The notes beneath the pieces were generated by a model. It was given only the letters and a program-made list of their open reading frames with translations, did no database searches and was not told the DNA's origin. This document shows, one piece after another, positions 1 through 7,762 of a stretch of 43,865 bases of DNA. Location: assembly GCA_963605405.1 (NCBI GenBank), contig CAVCUP010000023.1, positions 1 through 43,865 on the forward strand, given 5' to 3'. The translations under genes and the position numbers were made by a program. Each line of letters begins with the position of its first letter. Within the stretch, counting starts at the first letter, position 1. Source of the DNA: Paratractidigestivibacter sp963605405. GTDB lineage: Bacteria > Actinomycetota > Coriobacteriia > Coriobacteriales > Atopobiaceae.

Positions 1-479
1 CCCGATAACGGCTGGTGGACGAACCCGGCGACCGGCGAGCTCGAGTACTACGTGGACGGCGTGCTCACGACCCCCGACCGCGTCTTCTACACCGACGTCA
101 ACGGCGACAAGTACTGGTACGAGAACGGCGTGATGCGCGAGGAGCACGCCTTCTACGACCCGGCCACGGACAAGTGGTACTGGGCCGACCTCGGCGGCAA
201 GTGCGCCCGCGGCAAGGACACCTACATCCCGCTGAACGACGCGGCCGAGGCGGGCGACTGGCGCAACAACGGCAACGGCAAGTGGGTCCGCGTCGCCGAC
301 GACTTCAGCCTGGTCAAGGGCGAGAACTACAGCGTCTCCAGGGACGACTCCCAGTGGCACTGGTGGTACTTCGACGCCTGCACCGGCCAGATGCTCAAGA
401 ACTTCGTGTACGTGGCCTCTTACGACAAGTGGTGCTACTACGACGACACCTTCGGCTGGATGGTCTACGGCGAGCAGTA
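1..479 (+). repeat. 479-bp perfect direct repeat, copy 1
   Basis: By eye this block matches 15374-15852 at every base. It begins at or before the first base of the window, so its full length is unknown. Identity ends at base 480 (T here, C at 15853). Beyond that point the two proteins stay alignable (WYYFDD-TGAT) while the DNA diverges strongly. It encodes the repeat region of a wall-binding module. Confidence 0.95.
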
Positions 480-1206
480 TCGTCAGACGAACGACCATCT
501 CGACTGGGGTTACAACTGGTATTACTTCGATGACTATACGGGTGCCACTATCTACGGCTGGAAGTATCTCAACAACGGCTCTAAATGGGTCTGGTACGAC
601 ACCACCACAGGCGTCATGGCCCACGGCCAGCGGATTATCGACGGCTATAGCCGGAGATTCGACAACGCGACGGGCGCGTGCGACAAGATTGGCTACCAGA
701 ACGACCCGCGCTACTACCAGGTCAGCAGCTGGAACGTTTCTGTTCCGGGTAGTGGCCAATGGGCATACGCGACTTCATCGCGAATCGGTGTCGACGCCAC
801 TCGAGAGGATTGCATCGAGGCGATGATCGCACGCGCATACGAGTATCTCGGCTCTCCTTACGTTTGGGATTATTCTTGCGCTCCCGGAGTCGGTGTCGAT
901 TGCGCGGGCCTTGTCATGCAATGCCTCTATGCAACCGGCATGGATCTTTACCCTTACACCCCGTGGGACCACTACTTCACGGTCGGGCATGACCACTACG
1001 CGAACGACATGTGGAACGATGGACGCTTCATGCACGTCGACTTCGGTTCGCGCCAACGCGGTGATTTGATTTGCTATTCCGGTCACATCGCTATTTACCT
1101 TGGTAACGACACGATTATTGAGGCGTATACCCCTGCGACCGGCGTAAGGATCTCCAACGTTTATTCCTCTAGCGGAATCAAGGGCGCGCTCCGTCCGTTT
1201 AATTAG
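1..1206 (+). CDS. Secreted NlpC/P60 peptidase with wall-binding repeats (5' end missing)
   Basis: The frame is open from base 1, so the signal peptide and true start lie outside the window; 401 residues are visible. The first two thirds are aromatic repeats (EHAFYDPATDKWYWAD, WHWWYFDACTGQML, NWYYFDDYTGATIYGW) related to choline/glucan-binding wall repeats. The last 130 residues are an NlpC/P60 domain: the nucleophile Cys lies in GVDCAGLV (about base 900) and the general-base His in SGHIAIYLG (about base 1085). The family cleaves peptidoglycan stem peptides outside the cell. Bases 1-479 match 15374-15852 exactly, and base composition drops sharply after about base 480, so the gene is a mosaic. 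An intrinsic terminator follows. The enzyme class is well supported; the repeat ligand is inferred. Confidence 0.88.
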   Translation, partial: PDNGWWTNPATGELEYYVDGVLTTPDRVFYTDVNGDKYWYENGVMREEHAFYDPATDKWYWADLGGKCARGKDTYIPLNDAAEAGDWRNNGNGKWVRVADDFSLVKGENYSVSRDDSQWHWWYFDACTGQMLKNFVYVASYDKWCYYDDTFGWMVYGEQYRQTNDHLDWGYNWYYFDDYTGATIYGWKYLNNGSKWVWYDTTTGVMAHGQRIIDGYSRRFDNATGACDKIGYQNDPRYYQVSSWNVSVPGSGQWAYATSSRIGVDATREDCIEAMIARAYEYLGSPYVWDYSCAPGVGVDCAGLVMQCLYATGMDLYPYTPWDHYFTVGHDHYANDMWNDGRFMHVDFGSRQRGDLICYSGHIAIYLGNDTIIEAYTPATGVRISNVYSSSGIKGALRPFN

Positions 1207-1256
1207 AGGAAGACCAGTCGTTTAAAGACAGACAATTCAATCTGGCTTCATAGCCA

Positions 1257-1290
1257 AGGCCGTCCGAGAGTGCTCGAGGACGGCCTCTTT
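1257..1290 (+). terminator. Intrinsic terminator after the NlpC/P60 gene
   Basis: A perfect 9-bp stem (AGGCCGTCC / GGACGGCCT) with a 12-nt loop is followed by CTTT. It separates the peptidase gene from the rhamnose operon. A TATGAT -10-like hexamer at 1294-1299 follows directly and could start the rmlB transcript, although no good -35 pairs with it. Confidence 0.8.
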
Positions 1291-1333
1291 AGGTATGATT
1301 TGAATATTGTGCATTCGGTCGATAGGATTCCTC

Positions 1334-2353
1334 ATGTCTGATTTCTTCGAGCCCAAGAACATCATCGTGACCGGCGGCTGCGGCTTCATCGGGTCGAACT
1401 TCGTCCACTACGTGGTCAACAACCACCCCGAGGTCCACGTGACCGTGCTGGACAAGCTGACCTACGCGGGCAACCGCGAGAACATCGCGGGGCTGCCTGC
1501 CGACCGCGTGGAGCTCGTGGTGGGCGACATCTGCGACGCGGAGCTCCTGGAGAGAATCGTGCCCGGCCACGACGCCATCGTGCACTACGCCGCCGAGTCC
1601 CACAACGACAACTCCATCGCGGATCCCGAGCCGTTCCTGCGCACGAACGTCGAGGGCACCTTCCGCCTGCTGGAGGCGGTGCGCAAGCACGGCATCCGCT
1701 ACCACCACGTCTCCACCGACGAGGTCTACGGCGATTTGGCCATCGACGACCCGGCGCGCTTCACCGAGCAGACGCCGTACAAGCCGTCCAGCCCGTACTC
1801 CTCCACCAAGGCGGCCTCCGACATGCTCGTGCGCGCCTGGACCCGCACCTACGGCCTGCGCACCACGATCTCCAACTGCTCGAACAACTACGGCCCCTAC
1901 CAGCACGTGGAGAAGTTCATCCCGCGCCAGATCACCAACATCGTGGACGGCTGCCGCCCCAAGCTCTACGGCGCCGGCGAGAACGTGCGCGACTGGATCC
2001 ACACCGAGGACCACAGCTCCGCGGTCTGGACCATCCTCACGAAGGGCCGCATGGGCGAGACCTACCTCATCGGCGCGGACGGCGAGAAGAACAACATCAC
2101 CGTGCTCCGCATGATCCTGGAGGCCATGGGCAAGGACGCCGACGACTTCGACTGGGTCAAGGACCGCCCCGGCCACGACCGCCGCTACGCGATCGACTCC
2201 ACCAAGCTCCGCCGCGAGCTGGGCTGGGAGCCGGCCCACACCGACTTCGCCGAGGGCCTCAAGGCCACCATCGACTGGTACGTCGAGAACGAGGCCTGGT
2301 GGCGCCCGGCGAAGGCCGCGACCGAGGCCCGCTACAAGGCCCAGGGCCAGTAG
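1334..2353 (+). CDS. rmlB: dTDP-glucose 4,6-dehydratase
   Basis: This 339-residue extended short-chain dehydrogenase converts dTDP-glucose to dTDP-4-keto-6-deoxyglucose, the second step of dTDP-L-rhamnose synthesis. The NAD-binding glycine motif is TGGCGFIGS (Gly14, Gly17, Gly20), and the catalytic YxxxK is YSSTK (Tyr155, Lys159). The conserved THVSTDEVYG-type segment is present as HVSTDEVYGD. The ATG at 1334 is preferred over a TTG 27 bases upstream because the protein then begins just before the Rossmann fold at the usual family length. It heads an operon with the next gene 19 bases downstream. rmlA, needed for the first step, is not in the window. Confidence 0.95.
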   Translation: MSDFFEPKNIIVTGGCGFIGSNFVHYVVNNHPEVHVTVLDKLTYAGNRENIAGLPADRVELVVGDICDAELLERIVPGHDAIVHYAAESHNDNSIADPEPFLRTNVEGTFRLLEAVRKHGIRYHHVSTDEVYGDLAIDDPARFTEQTPYKPSSPYSSTKAASDMLVRAWTRTYGLRTTISNCSNNYGPYQHVEKFIPRQITNIVDGCRPKLYGAGENVRDWIHTEDHSSAVWTILTKGRMGETYLIGADGEKNNITVLRMILEAMGKDADDFDWVKDRPGHDRRYAIDSTKLRRELGWEPAHTDFAEGLKATIDWYVENEAWWRPAKAATEARYKAQGQ

Positions 2354-2372
2354 GGGAGAGGGAAAAGAACAC

Positions 2373-3827
2373 ATGGCAGAGATCGAGTTCGAGAAGCAGC
2401 TCAAGGTAGAGAAGACCGCCATCGACGGCCTCCTCATCGCCGAGCTCCCCGTCCACGGCGATTCGCGCGGCTGGTTCAAGGAGAACTGGCAGCGCGCGAA
2501 GATGTGCTCCCTGGGCGTGCCGGACATCCGCATGGTCCAGAACAACGTGAGCTTCAATGCGCAGCGCGGCGTGACGCGCGGCGTGCACGCCGAGCCGTGG
2601 GATAAGTGGATCAGCGTGGCCACCGGCCGCATCTTCGGCGCATGGGTGGACCTGCGCGAGGGCAGCGAGACCTACGGGGCGGTCGTCACGGCCGAGGTCG
2701 ACGCCTCCCGCGCCGTCTTCACCCCGCGCGGCGTGGGCAACAGCTTCCAGGCCCTGGAGGACGGCACCGCCTACACCTACCTGGTCAACGCCCACTGGTC
2801 GGCCGAGCTCAAGAAGACCTACACCTTCGTGAACCTGGCCGACCCCGAGCTCGCGATTCAATGGCCCATCCCGCTCGAGGAGGCCACCGTCAGCGAGGCC
2901 GACAAGAACCACCCGCTCCTCAAGGACGTCGTCCCCATGGCGCCGAAGCGCACGCTCGTGACCGGCTGCAACGGCCAGCTGGGCCGCGCCGTCCGCAAGC
3001 TCGCCGAGGAGACCGGGCGCGTCGCCACCTTCGACTTCTGCGACATCGACACCTTCGACATGAGCGACCCGGAGGCCTACTCCAAGTACGACTGGGACCT
3101 CTACGGCACCGTCGTGAACTGCGGCGCCTACACGGCCGTTGACCGCGCCGAGACTCCCGAGGGCCGCGTGACCTGCTGGGCCGCGAACGCCACCGGCCCC
3201 GCCCTCCTCGCCCGCGCCTGCGCCGAGCACGGCATCACCCTGGTGCACATCTCCAGCGACTACGTCTTCGACGGCACCGCCGAGGTGCACGCCGAGAACG
3301 AGGCCTTGAGCCCCGTCAGCGTCTACGGCCAGTCCAAGGCCGCCGGCGACCTGGCCGTTGGCGGCTGCCCGAAGCACTACATCCTGCGCTCTAGCTGGGT
3401 CATCGGCGACGGCAAGAACTTCGCCAAGACGATGTGCATGCTCTCCGACAAGGTGGCCGCCGGCGACCTGCCCCAGGTGACCGTCGTGGACGACCAGCTG
3501 GGCCGCCTCACCTTCACCGACCAGATGGCCGCCGCGATCTTCCACGTGCTGGACACGCATGCCCCCTACGGCACCTACAACATGACCGGCTCGGGCGCCG
3601 TGAGGAGCTGGGCCGACATCGCGAAGGCCTGCTTCGACGCCAAGAACGGCAACGGCGAGAAGGTCGTGCCTGTGAGCACCGCCGACTACTATGCCAGCGC
3701 CGAGGGCCCCATCGCTCCGCGCCCGCACTACAGCGCGCTTGACCTCTCCAAGCTCGAGGCCGTGGGCTTCATCCCGCGCGATTGGGAAGAGGAGTTGGCG
3801 GAATATCTCAAGGGGCTGGTGGGTTAG
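2373..3827 (+). CDS. Fused dTDP-4-dehydrorhamnose 3,5-epimerase / reductase
   Basis: This 484-residue protein joins the last two steps of dTDP-L-rhamnose synthesis. Residues 1 to about 190 are RmlC-like, with His72 in RGVHAEPW at the site of the catalytic His and the cupin strand FTPRGVGNSFQAL. Residues about 193-484 are RmlD-like: glycine motif TGCNGQLG at 197-204 and YGQSK (Tyr318, Lys322) as the catalytic pair. The joined product would channel dTDP-4-keto-6-deoxyglucose to dTDP-L-rhamnose in the cytoplasm. Such fusions are known in Actinobacteria; separate proteins are commoner elsewhere. Its stop shares a base with the start of the next glycosyltransferase. Confidence 0.93.
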   Translation: MAEIEFEKQLKVEKTAIDGLLIAELPVHGDSRGWFKENWQRAKMCSLGVPDIRMVQNNVSFNAQRGVTRGVHAEPWDKWISVATGRIFGAWVDLREGSETYGAVVTAEVDASRAVFTPRGVGNSFQALEDGTAYTYLVNAHWSAELKKTYTFVNLADPELAIQWPIPLEEATVSEADKNHPLLKDVVPMAPKRTLVTGCNGQLGRAVRKLAEETGRVATFDFCDIDTFDMSDPEAYSKYDWDLYGTVVNCGAYTAVDRAETPEGRVTCWAANATGPALLARACAEHGITLVHISSDYVFDGTAEVHAENEALSPVSVYGQSKAAGDLAVGGCPKHYILRSSWVIGDGKNFAKTMCMLSDKVAAGDLPQVTVVDDQLGRLTFTDQMAAAIFHVLDTHAPYGTYNMTGSGAVRSWADIAKACFDAKNGNGEKVVPVSTADYYASAEGPIAPRPHYSALDLSKLEAVGFIPRDWEEELAEYLKGLVG

Positions 3828-4621
3828 TGACTTCTCGGCATACATTTGCTGTTTGCGCCTACGGACAGAGTCCCTACCTTCGAGAATGTCTCGACTCCCT
3901 TATGTGTCAGGAGGGAGAAAAGAGCGAAGTGTTCATTGCCACCTCGACTCCAAGCGAATGGCTCGATGCGATCGCCTCGGAGTACGGCCTCCCTGTTTTT
4001 GTGAACACCGGTGAGTCCGGAATTGGGCAAGACTGGAGCTTTGCCTATTCCTGTGCCAAGACGCCCTATGTGACCATCGCGCATCAGGATGATGTCTACT
4101 CACCCATGTACGCATCTCGCTGCGTCGCGAGGCTGTCCGGCGATGCGCGCTCGATTATCTACTTCAGCGATTACGGCGAGCTGCGTAACGGTAGGTTCGT
4201 GGACAAGAACCGCCTTCTGCAAATCAAGAGGCTTCTTCTTTTGCCCTTGAAGAACAGCGCCCATGCGGATAAGCGTGCGTCCAAGCGCGCGGCGTTGCGC
4301 TTTGGTTCCGCTATTTGTTGCCCTGCGGTGACCTTCAACGTGGCCAACTGTCCCAACCCGCCGTTTGTCGTAGGAATGAAGTCGAACCTCGATTGGGCCA
4401 CCTGGGAGCGCCTCTCCAAGCTTGACGGTTCATTTCTTTATGATGCGGGCAACATCCTCATACATCACCGCATCCACGAGGGCTCGGCCACTTCTGAGCT
4501 CATTGCCGATAAGTCTCGCGATGCTGAGGACCTGGAGATGCTCAAGCGTTTCTGGCCGGCGCCGATCGCGTCGTTGATCGAGCTCGTGTATTCAAGGGGG
4601 ACAAAGAGCAATGAGCTCTAG
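3827..4621 (+). CDS. Family 2 glycosyltransferase
   Basis: This is a 264-residue cytoplasmic GT-A transferase. It opens with HTFAVCAYGQSPYLRECLDS, the family's first strand and helix, and carries IAHQDDVYSP near residue 85 as the metal and nucleotide-sugar site. The GTG at 3827 is chosen because it overlaps the rmlCD stop (TAGTG) and sits after AGGGGCTGG; upstream codons belong to the rmlCD frame. It overlaps the following gene by 11 bases, so both are probably translationally coupled. From here codon third positions become less G/C-rich than in rmlB-rmlCD. The position after the rhamnose genes suggests a rhamnosyl donor, but sequence alone cannot fix donor or acceptor. Confidence 0.85.
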   Translation: MTSRHTFAVCAYGQSPYLRECLDSLMCQEGEKSEVFIATSTPSEWLDAIASEYGLPVFVNTGESGIGQDWSFAYSCAKTPYVTIAHQDDVYSPMYASRCVARLSGDARSIIYFSDYGELRNGRFVDKNRLLQIKRLLLLPLKNSAHADKRASKRAALRFGSAICCPAVTFNVANCPNPPFVVGMKSNLDWATWERLSKLDGSFLYDAGNILIHHRIHEGSATSELIADKSRDAEDLEMLKRFWPAPIASLIELVYSRGTKSNEL

Positions 4622-5603
4622 CTTGATGGGGCATACGGTCTCGGTTCTTATACCTGTGTACAACTCTGAGCGGTATATCGCCCGCTGCCTGGATAGCGTG
4701 CTTAACCAAACCTATCCGAACGTAGAGGCCGTATGCATCGACGATGGCTCAAAGGACCGCTCACCGGCGATTCTGGACGAGTATGCGAGCCGCTATCCCG
4801 GCAGGGTCGTTGTAGAGCATCGCGAGAACGCCGGCGCGGCCGCGGCGCGCAACAGGGCCATCGAGCTTGCCACAGGTGTTTATCTCGTGTTTGCCGATAA
4901 CGACGACTGGCTTGATCCCGATTTCGTCGAGACGCATCTTCGGGCCGCCCTCGCCACCGGCGCCGAGGTCGTCTGCAGCGGCTATAGACGGCCCAACAAG
5001 GAAGGCAGGGTCGTTCTTGAGGCGACTCCGGCCGCGTCCGACGAGTGGGGCCGTTATCTGGTGGAGGCTGCCTGGGCCAAGCTGTATCGCACCGACTATG
5101 TGCGCGCGAACGCCTTCTCCTTCCTTAATACGAATATCGATGAGGACCTCTACTTCTCGCTGCCGGCCATTGAGCTCGCGAAGCGGGTCGAGGTCATACC
5201 GTACTGCGGCTATAACTGGTATTTCAACGAGTCAAGCGTCTCGAACACAAGCCAGCGATCCTCTGAAGGACTGCTCTTTGAGGAGACCCTTGACGCGATT
5301 CTCGGCATGATGGGGGAGAAGGGCATTTCGCTCACGCCGATTCTTCGTCATTACTTCGTGCGTCTCGTCACCTGGTTTCTGCTCTATACGCGCAAAGGGG
5401 ACGGCCCTGCTCGTTCCCGCGAGAATCTCGGGCATTTCCGAGGCTGGCTGGATCGGAACATCCCCGGATGGCAGAAGGAGCCCTTTGCTTCCCCGGCCCA
5501 TCCAACCGGCGATGCTTTGCCGAACAGAATAGCTGTCTGGCTCTTTGCCCGTCATCCGCGCGTCTTCTCCGCCGTTCTCGGTGCTTATGGAAAGGTTGCA
5601 TAG
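4611..5603 (+). CDS. Family 2 glycosyltransferase
   Basis: The 330-residue protein has a complete GT2 N-terminal domain: VSVLIPVYNSERYIARCLDS, the donor-binding CIDDGSKDRSP, and the DxD-type metal site ADNDDWLDP near residue 100. The C-terminal third is poorly conserved, as is usual for acceptor-specific parts. An AAGGGGG ribosome-binding site lies upstream of the ATG at 4611; an alternative ATG at 4626 would remove five residues. It overlaps the previous gene by 11 bases and the next begins 6 bases after its stop, placing it in the 1334-6533 operon. The sugar transferred is unknown. Confidence 0.88.
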   Translation: MSSSLMGHTVSVLIPVYNSERYIARCLDSVLNQTYPNVEAVCIDDGSKDRSPAILDEYASRYPGRVVVEHRENAGAAAARNRAIELATGVYLVFADNDDWLDPDFVETHLRAALATGAEVVCSGYRRPNKEGRVVLEATPAASDEWGRYLVEAAWAKLYRTDYVRANAFSFLNTNIDEDLYFSLPAIELAKRVEVIPYCGYNWYFNESSVSNTSQRSSEGLLFEETLDAILGMMGEKGISLTPILRHYFVRLVTWFLLYTRKGDGPARSRENLGHFRGWLDRNIPGWQKEPFASPAHPTGDALPNRIAVWLFARHPRVFSAVLGAYGKVA

Positions 5604-5609
5604 GACCTA

Positions 5610-6533
5610 ATGGCTACCGTTCAAATTCTTATGGCCGTATATAACGGCGAGGAGTATTTGCCCGCCCAGATTGATTCGCTTCTTGCCCAGACATACGGGG
5701 ACTGGGAGCTCTTGGTTTCTGACGATTGCTCCACGGACGGTTCGTTGGCGGTGATTGAGCGTTACTGCAGGCGCGACCCGCGTATTCGCCTCGTTCTTGA
5801 GGGGAAACGCTACGGCAGCGCAAAGAAGCATTTTATGGCGCTTCTGCGCGAAGCTCAGGCTCCCCATGTTATGACATGCGATCAAGATGATGTGTGGGAC
5901 CCGGACAAAATCGATGTGACGCTACAAGCGATGCGCGCTCAGGAGCATGACGGTAAGCCGTTGCTCGTCTGCACGGACTTGAGGGTCGTCGACCGCGAAC
6001 TCAACGAGCTCTCCCCGTCGTTTTTGGCCTATTCGGGCATGGACGCGGGCACGTTGACCTTCGGTTATTTCCTTGCGTCGTGCCTCGTCACCGGCTGCAC
6101 GATGATGGTCAACGCACCGTTGCTACGGCTGATGCAGGCGCCGTGCGACGAAGACGCGCTTGTTATGCACGATTGGTGGGCGTCCCTTGTGGCCGCGGCA
6201 TTCGGCGAGGTGGTGCACTTGGATCGGGCGACCATTTCTTACCGTCAGCACGGCGACAACTCCGTGGGAGCCGAGCGCTTCACGGTTGGCCGCGCGCTCG
6301 CCGCGCTCGATCAGAAGAGGGACACGGAGCGGGCGGCCCTTTCACAGGCCGTTGAGTTCAAGCGCCTGTTTTGCGACAAATTGGACGAGAGGCAACTCGG
6401 TCAGGTCGATGCGTTTATCGCCATCGAAAAAGCCAATCCCCTCGCGAGAATTGGCCTTATGTGCAAAGCGGATATCTGGCGTCGCGGCCTGCTTCGTAAT
6501 GCGGGTACGTTTCTCACGCTTATGACGCTGTAG
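5610..6533 (+). CDS. Family 2 glycosyltransferase, rhamnosyltransferase-like
   Basis: This 307-residue transferase starts VQILMAVYNGEEYLPAQIDS and has VSDDCSTDGS as the nucleotide-binding loop and MTCDQDDVWDP as the metal site. The spacing and the YNGEEYLPAQIDSLLAQTY opening resemble bacterial rhamnosyltransferases of polysaccharide clusters, which fits the dTDP-rhamnose genes upstream. That donor assignment is inference. It is the last gene of the forward operon and ends 20 bases before the convergent DUF2304 gene. No clear terminator separates the two, so transcripts may overlap. Confidence 0.86.
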   Translation: MATVQILMAVYNGEEYLPAQIDSLLAQTYGDWELLVSDDCSTDGSLAVIERYCRRDPRIRLVLEGKRYGSAKKHFMALLREAQAPHVMTCDQDDVWDPDKIDVTLQAMRAQEHDGKPLLVCTDLRVVDRELNELSPSFLAYSGMDAGTLTFGYFLASCLVTGCTMMVNAPLLRLMQAPCDEDALVMHDWWASLVAAAFGEVVHLDRATISYRQHGDNSVGAERFTVGRALAALDQKRDTERAALSQAVEFKRLFCDKLDERQLGQVDAFIAIEKANPLARIGLMCKADIWRRGLLRNAGTFLTLMTL

Positions 6534-6553
6534 GAATCGCGGCGCGCAACGCA

Positions 6554-6916
6554 TTACTTCTTGTCGTCGCCCTTGCGCTCGTCGCGAAGCCTTTTTTCGA
6601 GCAGCGCGTTTTCCTGGGCGAGCTCGTTTACGCGATGCTTGAGCATGGAAATCTCGGATGAGTTCGCAAAGATCTTTGCCATGACGAGGGCCACCACCAG
6701 AAGAAACACGAAGTTGCTCGGGGACATAAAGCCGAGGAGCCCGGAGAAGAAGAACGCGATTCCCGGGAACACCGCAAGAACGATCAGGATAAACGAGAGC
6801 AGAATCCAGAAGATGGCGTCACCCATCAAGATTTTATTCTTATGAATACGATTGCCGATGAACGCGAACGCGGCGAGCGCGCCGACGATGAGCAGAATCC
6901 TTAAAGTCGTTGGCAT
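6554..6916 (-). CDS. DUF2304 family membrane protein
   Basis: This 120-residue protein has about three hydrophobic segments (residues 5-20, 33-55, 62-85) followed by a charged, coiled-coil-like tail (MLKHRVNELAQENALLEKRL). Size, topology and place next to a DPM1-like transferase match the DUF2304 family, whose members commonly accompany polyprenyl-phosphate glycosyltransferases. The role is not established; a membrane partner for the neighbouring enzyme is the natural guess. It begins 8 bases after the stop of that gene on the same strand, so the two form a small operon. Confidence 0.85.
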   Translation of the reverse strand: MPTTLRILLIVGALAAFAFIGNRIHKNKILMGDAIFWILLSFILIVLAVFPGIAFFFSGLLGFMSPSNFVFLLVVALVMAKIFANSSEISMLKHRVNELAQENALLEKRLRDERKGDDKK

Positions 6917-6924
6917 TATTCAAC

Positions 6925-7605
6925 CTACCTAAACCATTGGAACAGCACGATCGAGGCGCAGGTCCGCAACATATAACCGATGATATGGGGGATGTCGAAG
7001 TAGCTTTCGCCGCCCTGTCGCTCGCGCATGGTCGCGGGAATCTCGATGACCTTCATGCCCTTACGTGCCATGAGGGCCACGGTGTCCGGCTCGGGAGAGA
7101 TGTCGAAGTCCTCGGCAAAGCGGCGAATCATCTGCTTGTTGAACATCCGCATTCCGCTGGTGGGGTCCGTGATCGTCGAGCCGCTGGTCACCTTGATTAA
7201 ACCTGAGATAAGCCTGGAGCCCAATCCTCGGGCTCCGGTCGGCTTGAGGCCTTCCAAATACCGAGAAGCGATCACGATGTCCGCACCGTTCTCTTCCATG
7301 GTGCTGGCCATTACGGGAATGTACTCGGGGCGGTGCTGGCCGTCGGCGTCGAACTGGACCACGGCGTCGTAACCGTTTCTGTGGGCGTATTTCATGCCCG
7401 TCCTGAAGCCGGACGTCAGGCCGGTGTTGAGCGGCAACGTGACCACGGGAATGTCGTTTGCTTCGCAGATGGCCTTGGTTGCATCCTTGGATCCGTCGTT
7501 GATGACAAGATAATCAATCTGGGGGCAGATCTTATGCAGCTCGTTGACCGTCGCCTCGATGCACTCTTCCTCATTGAAGGCGGGTATGACGGCTAGTATT
7601 TTCAC
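6925..7605 (-). CDS. DPM1-like family 2 glycosyltransferase (polyprenyl-phosphate sugar synthase)
   Basis: The 226-residue protein has the short GT2 architecture of dolichyl/polyprenyl-phosphate mannosyl- or glucosyltransferases: ILAVIPAFNEEECIEATV, VINDGSKDATK, QFDADGQHRPE with the DxD site near residue 97, and the SGMRMFNKQM segment. It lacks a C-terminal membrane domain, which the downstream DUF2304 protein may supply. The expected reaction moves a sugar from a nucleotide to polyprenyl phosphate on the inner face of the membrane, giving a lipid-linked donor for GT-C transferases; two GT-C-like proteins lie at 7763 and 20883. The sugar is unknown. Confidence 0.87.
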   Translation of the reverse strand: MKILAVIPAFNEEECIEATVNELHKICPQIDYLVINDGSKDATKAICEANDIPVVTLPLNTGLTSGFRTGMKYAHRNGYDAVVQFDADGQHRPEYIPVMASTMEENGADIVIASRYLEGLKPTGARGLGSRLISGLIKVTSGSTITDPTSGMRMFNKQMIRRFAEDFDISPEPDTVALMARKGMKVIEIPATMRERQGGESYFDIPHIIGYMLRTCASIVLFQWFR

Positions 7606-7762
7606 TATTTACTCCAATTAATGGTGAGATGCAGACATAGGATACCATCTCTAAGGATTCGTTGAGTTCCCGGCAATGGGGTGTGCGAGCTTTCGCACGT
7701 GGCACAATGGCTCTTTGCAAGAGGATGGATAACAGCATTTATTAATAGCGGCTGAGGTGCGT
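7606..7762. promoter_or_regulatory. Divergent intergenic region with a short hairpin
   Basis: This region lies between the minus-strand DPM1-like gene and the plus-strand membrane protein and must hold promoters for both. A perfect 6-bp inverted repeat, GTGCGA-GCTT-TCGCAC, lies at 7683-7698. A TTGCAA hexamer at 7715-7720 followed 18 bases later by TTATTA is a weak forward promoter candidate. No convincing reverse promoter was found. Confidence 0.35.

Noticed and set aside
52..54. A true start codon at base 52 for the first gene
   Set aside because: The frame is open upstream to base 1, and the identical block in the gene at 14891 is preceded by a signal peptide and spacer, so the real start lies outside the window.
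2259..3845. Long minus-strand open frame opposite rmlCD
   Set aside because: Antisense shadow of rmlCD; the plus-strand protein has all catalytic motifs and the mirror has none.
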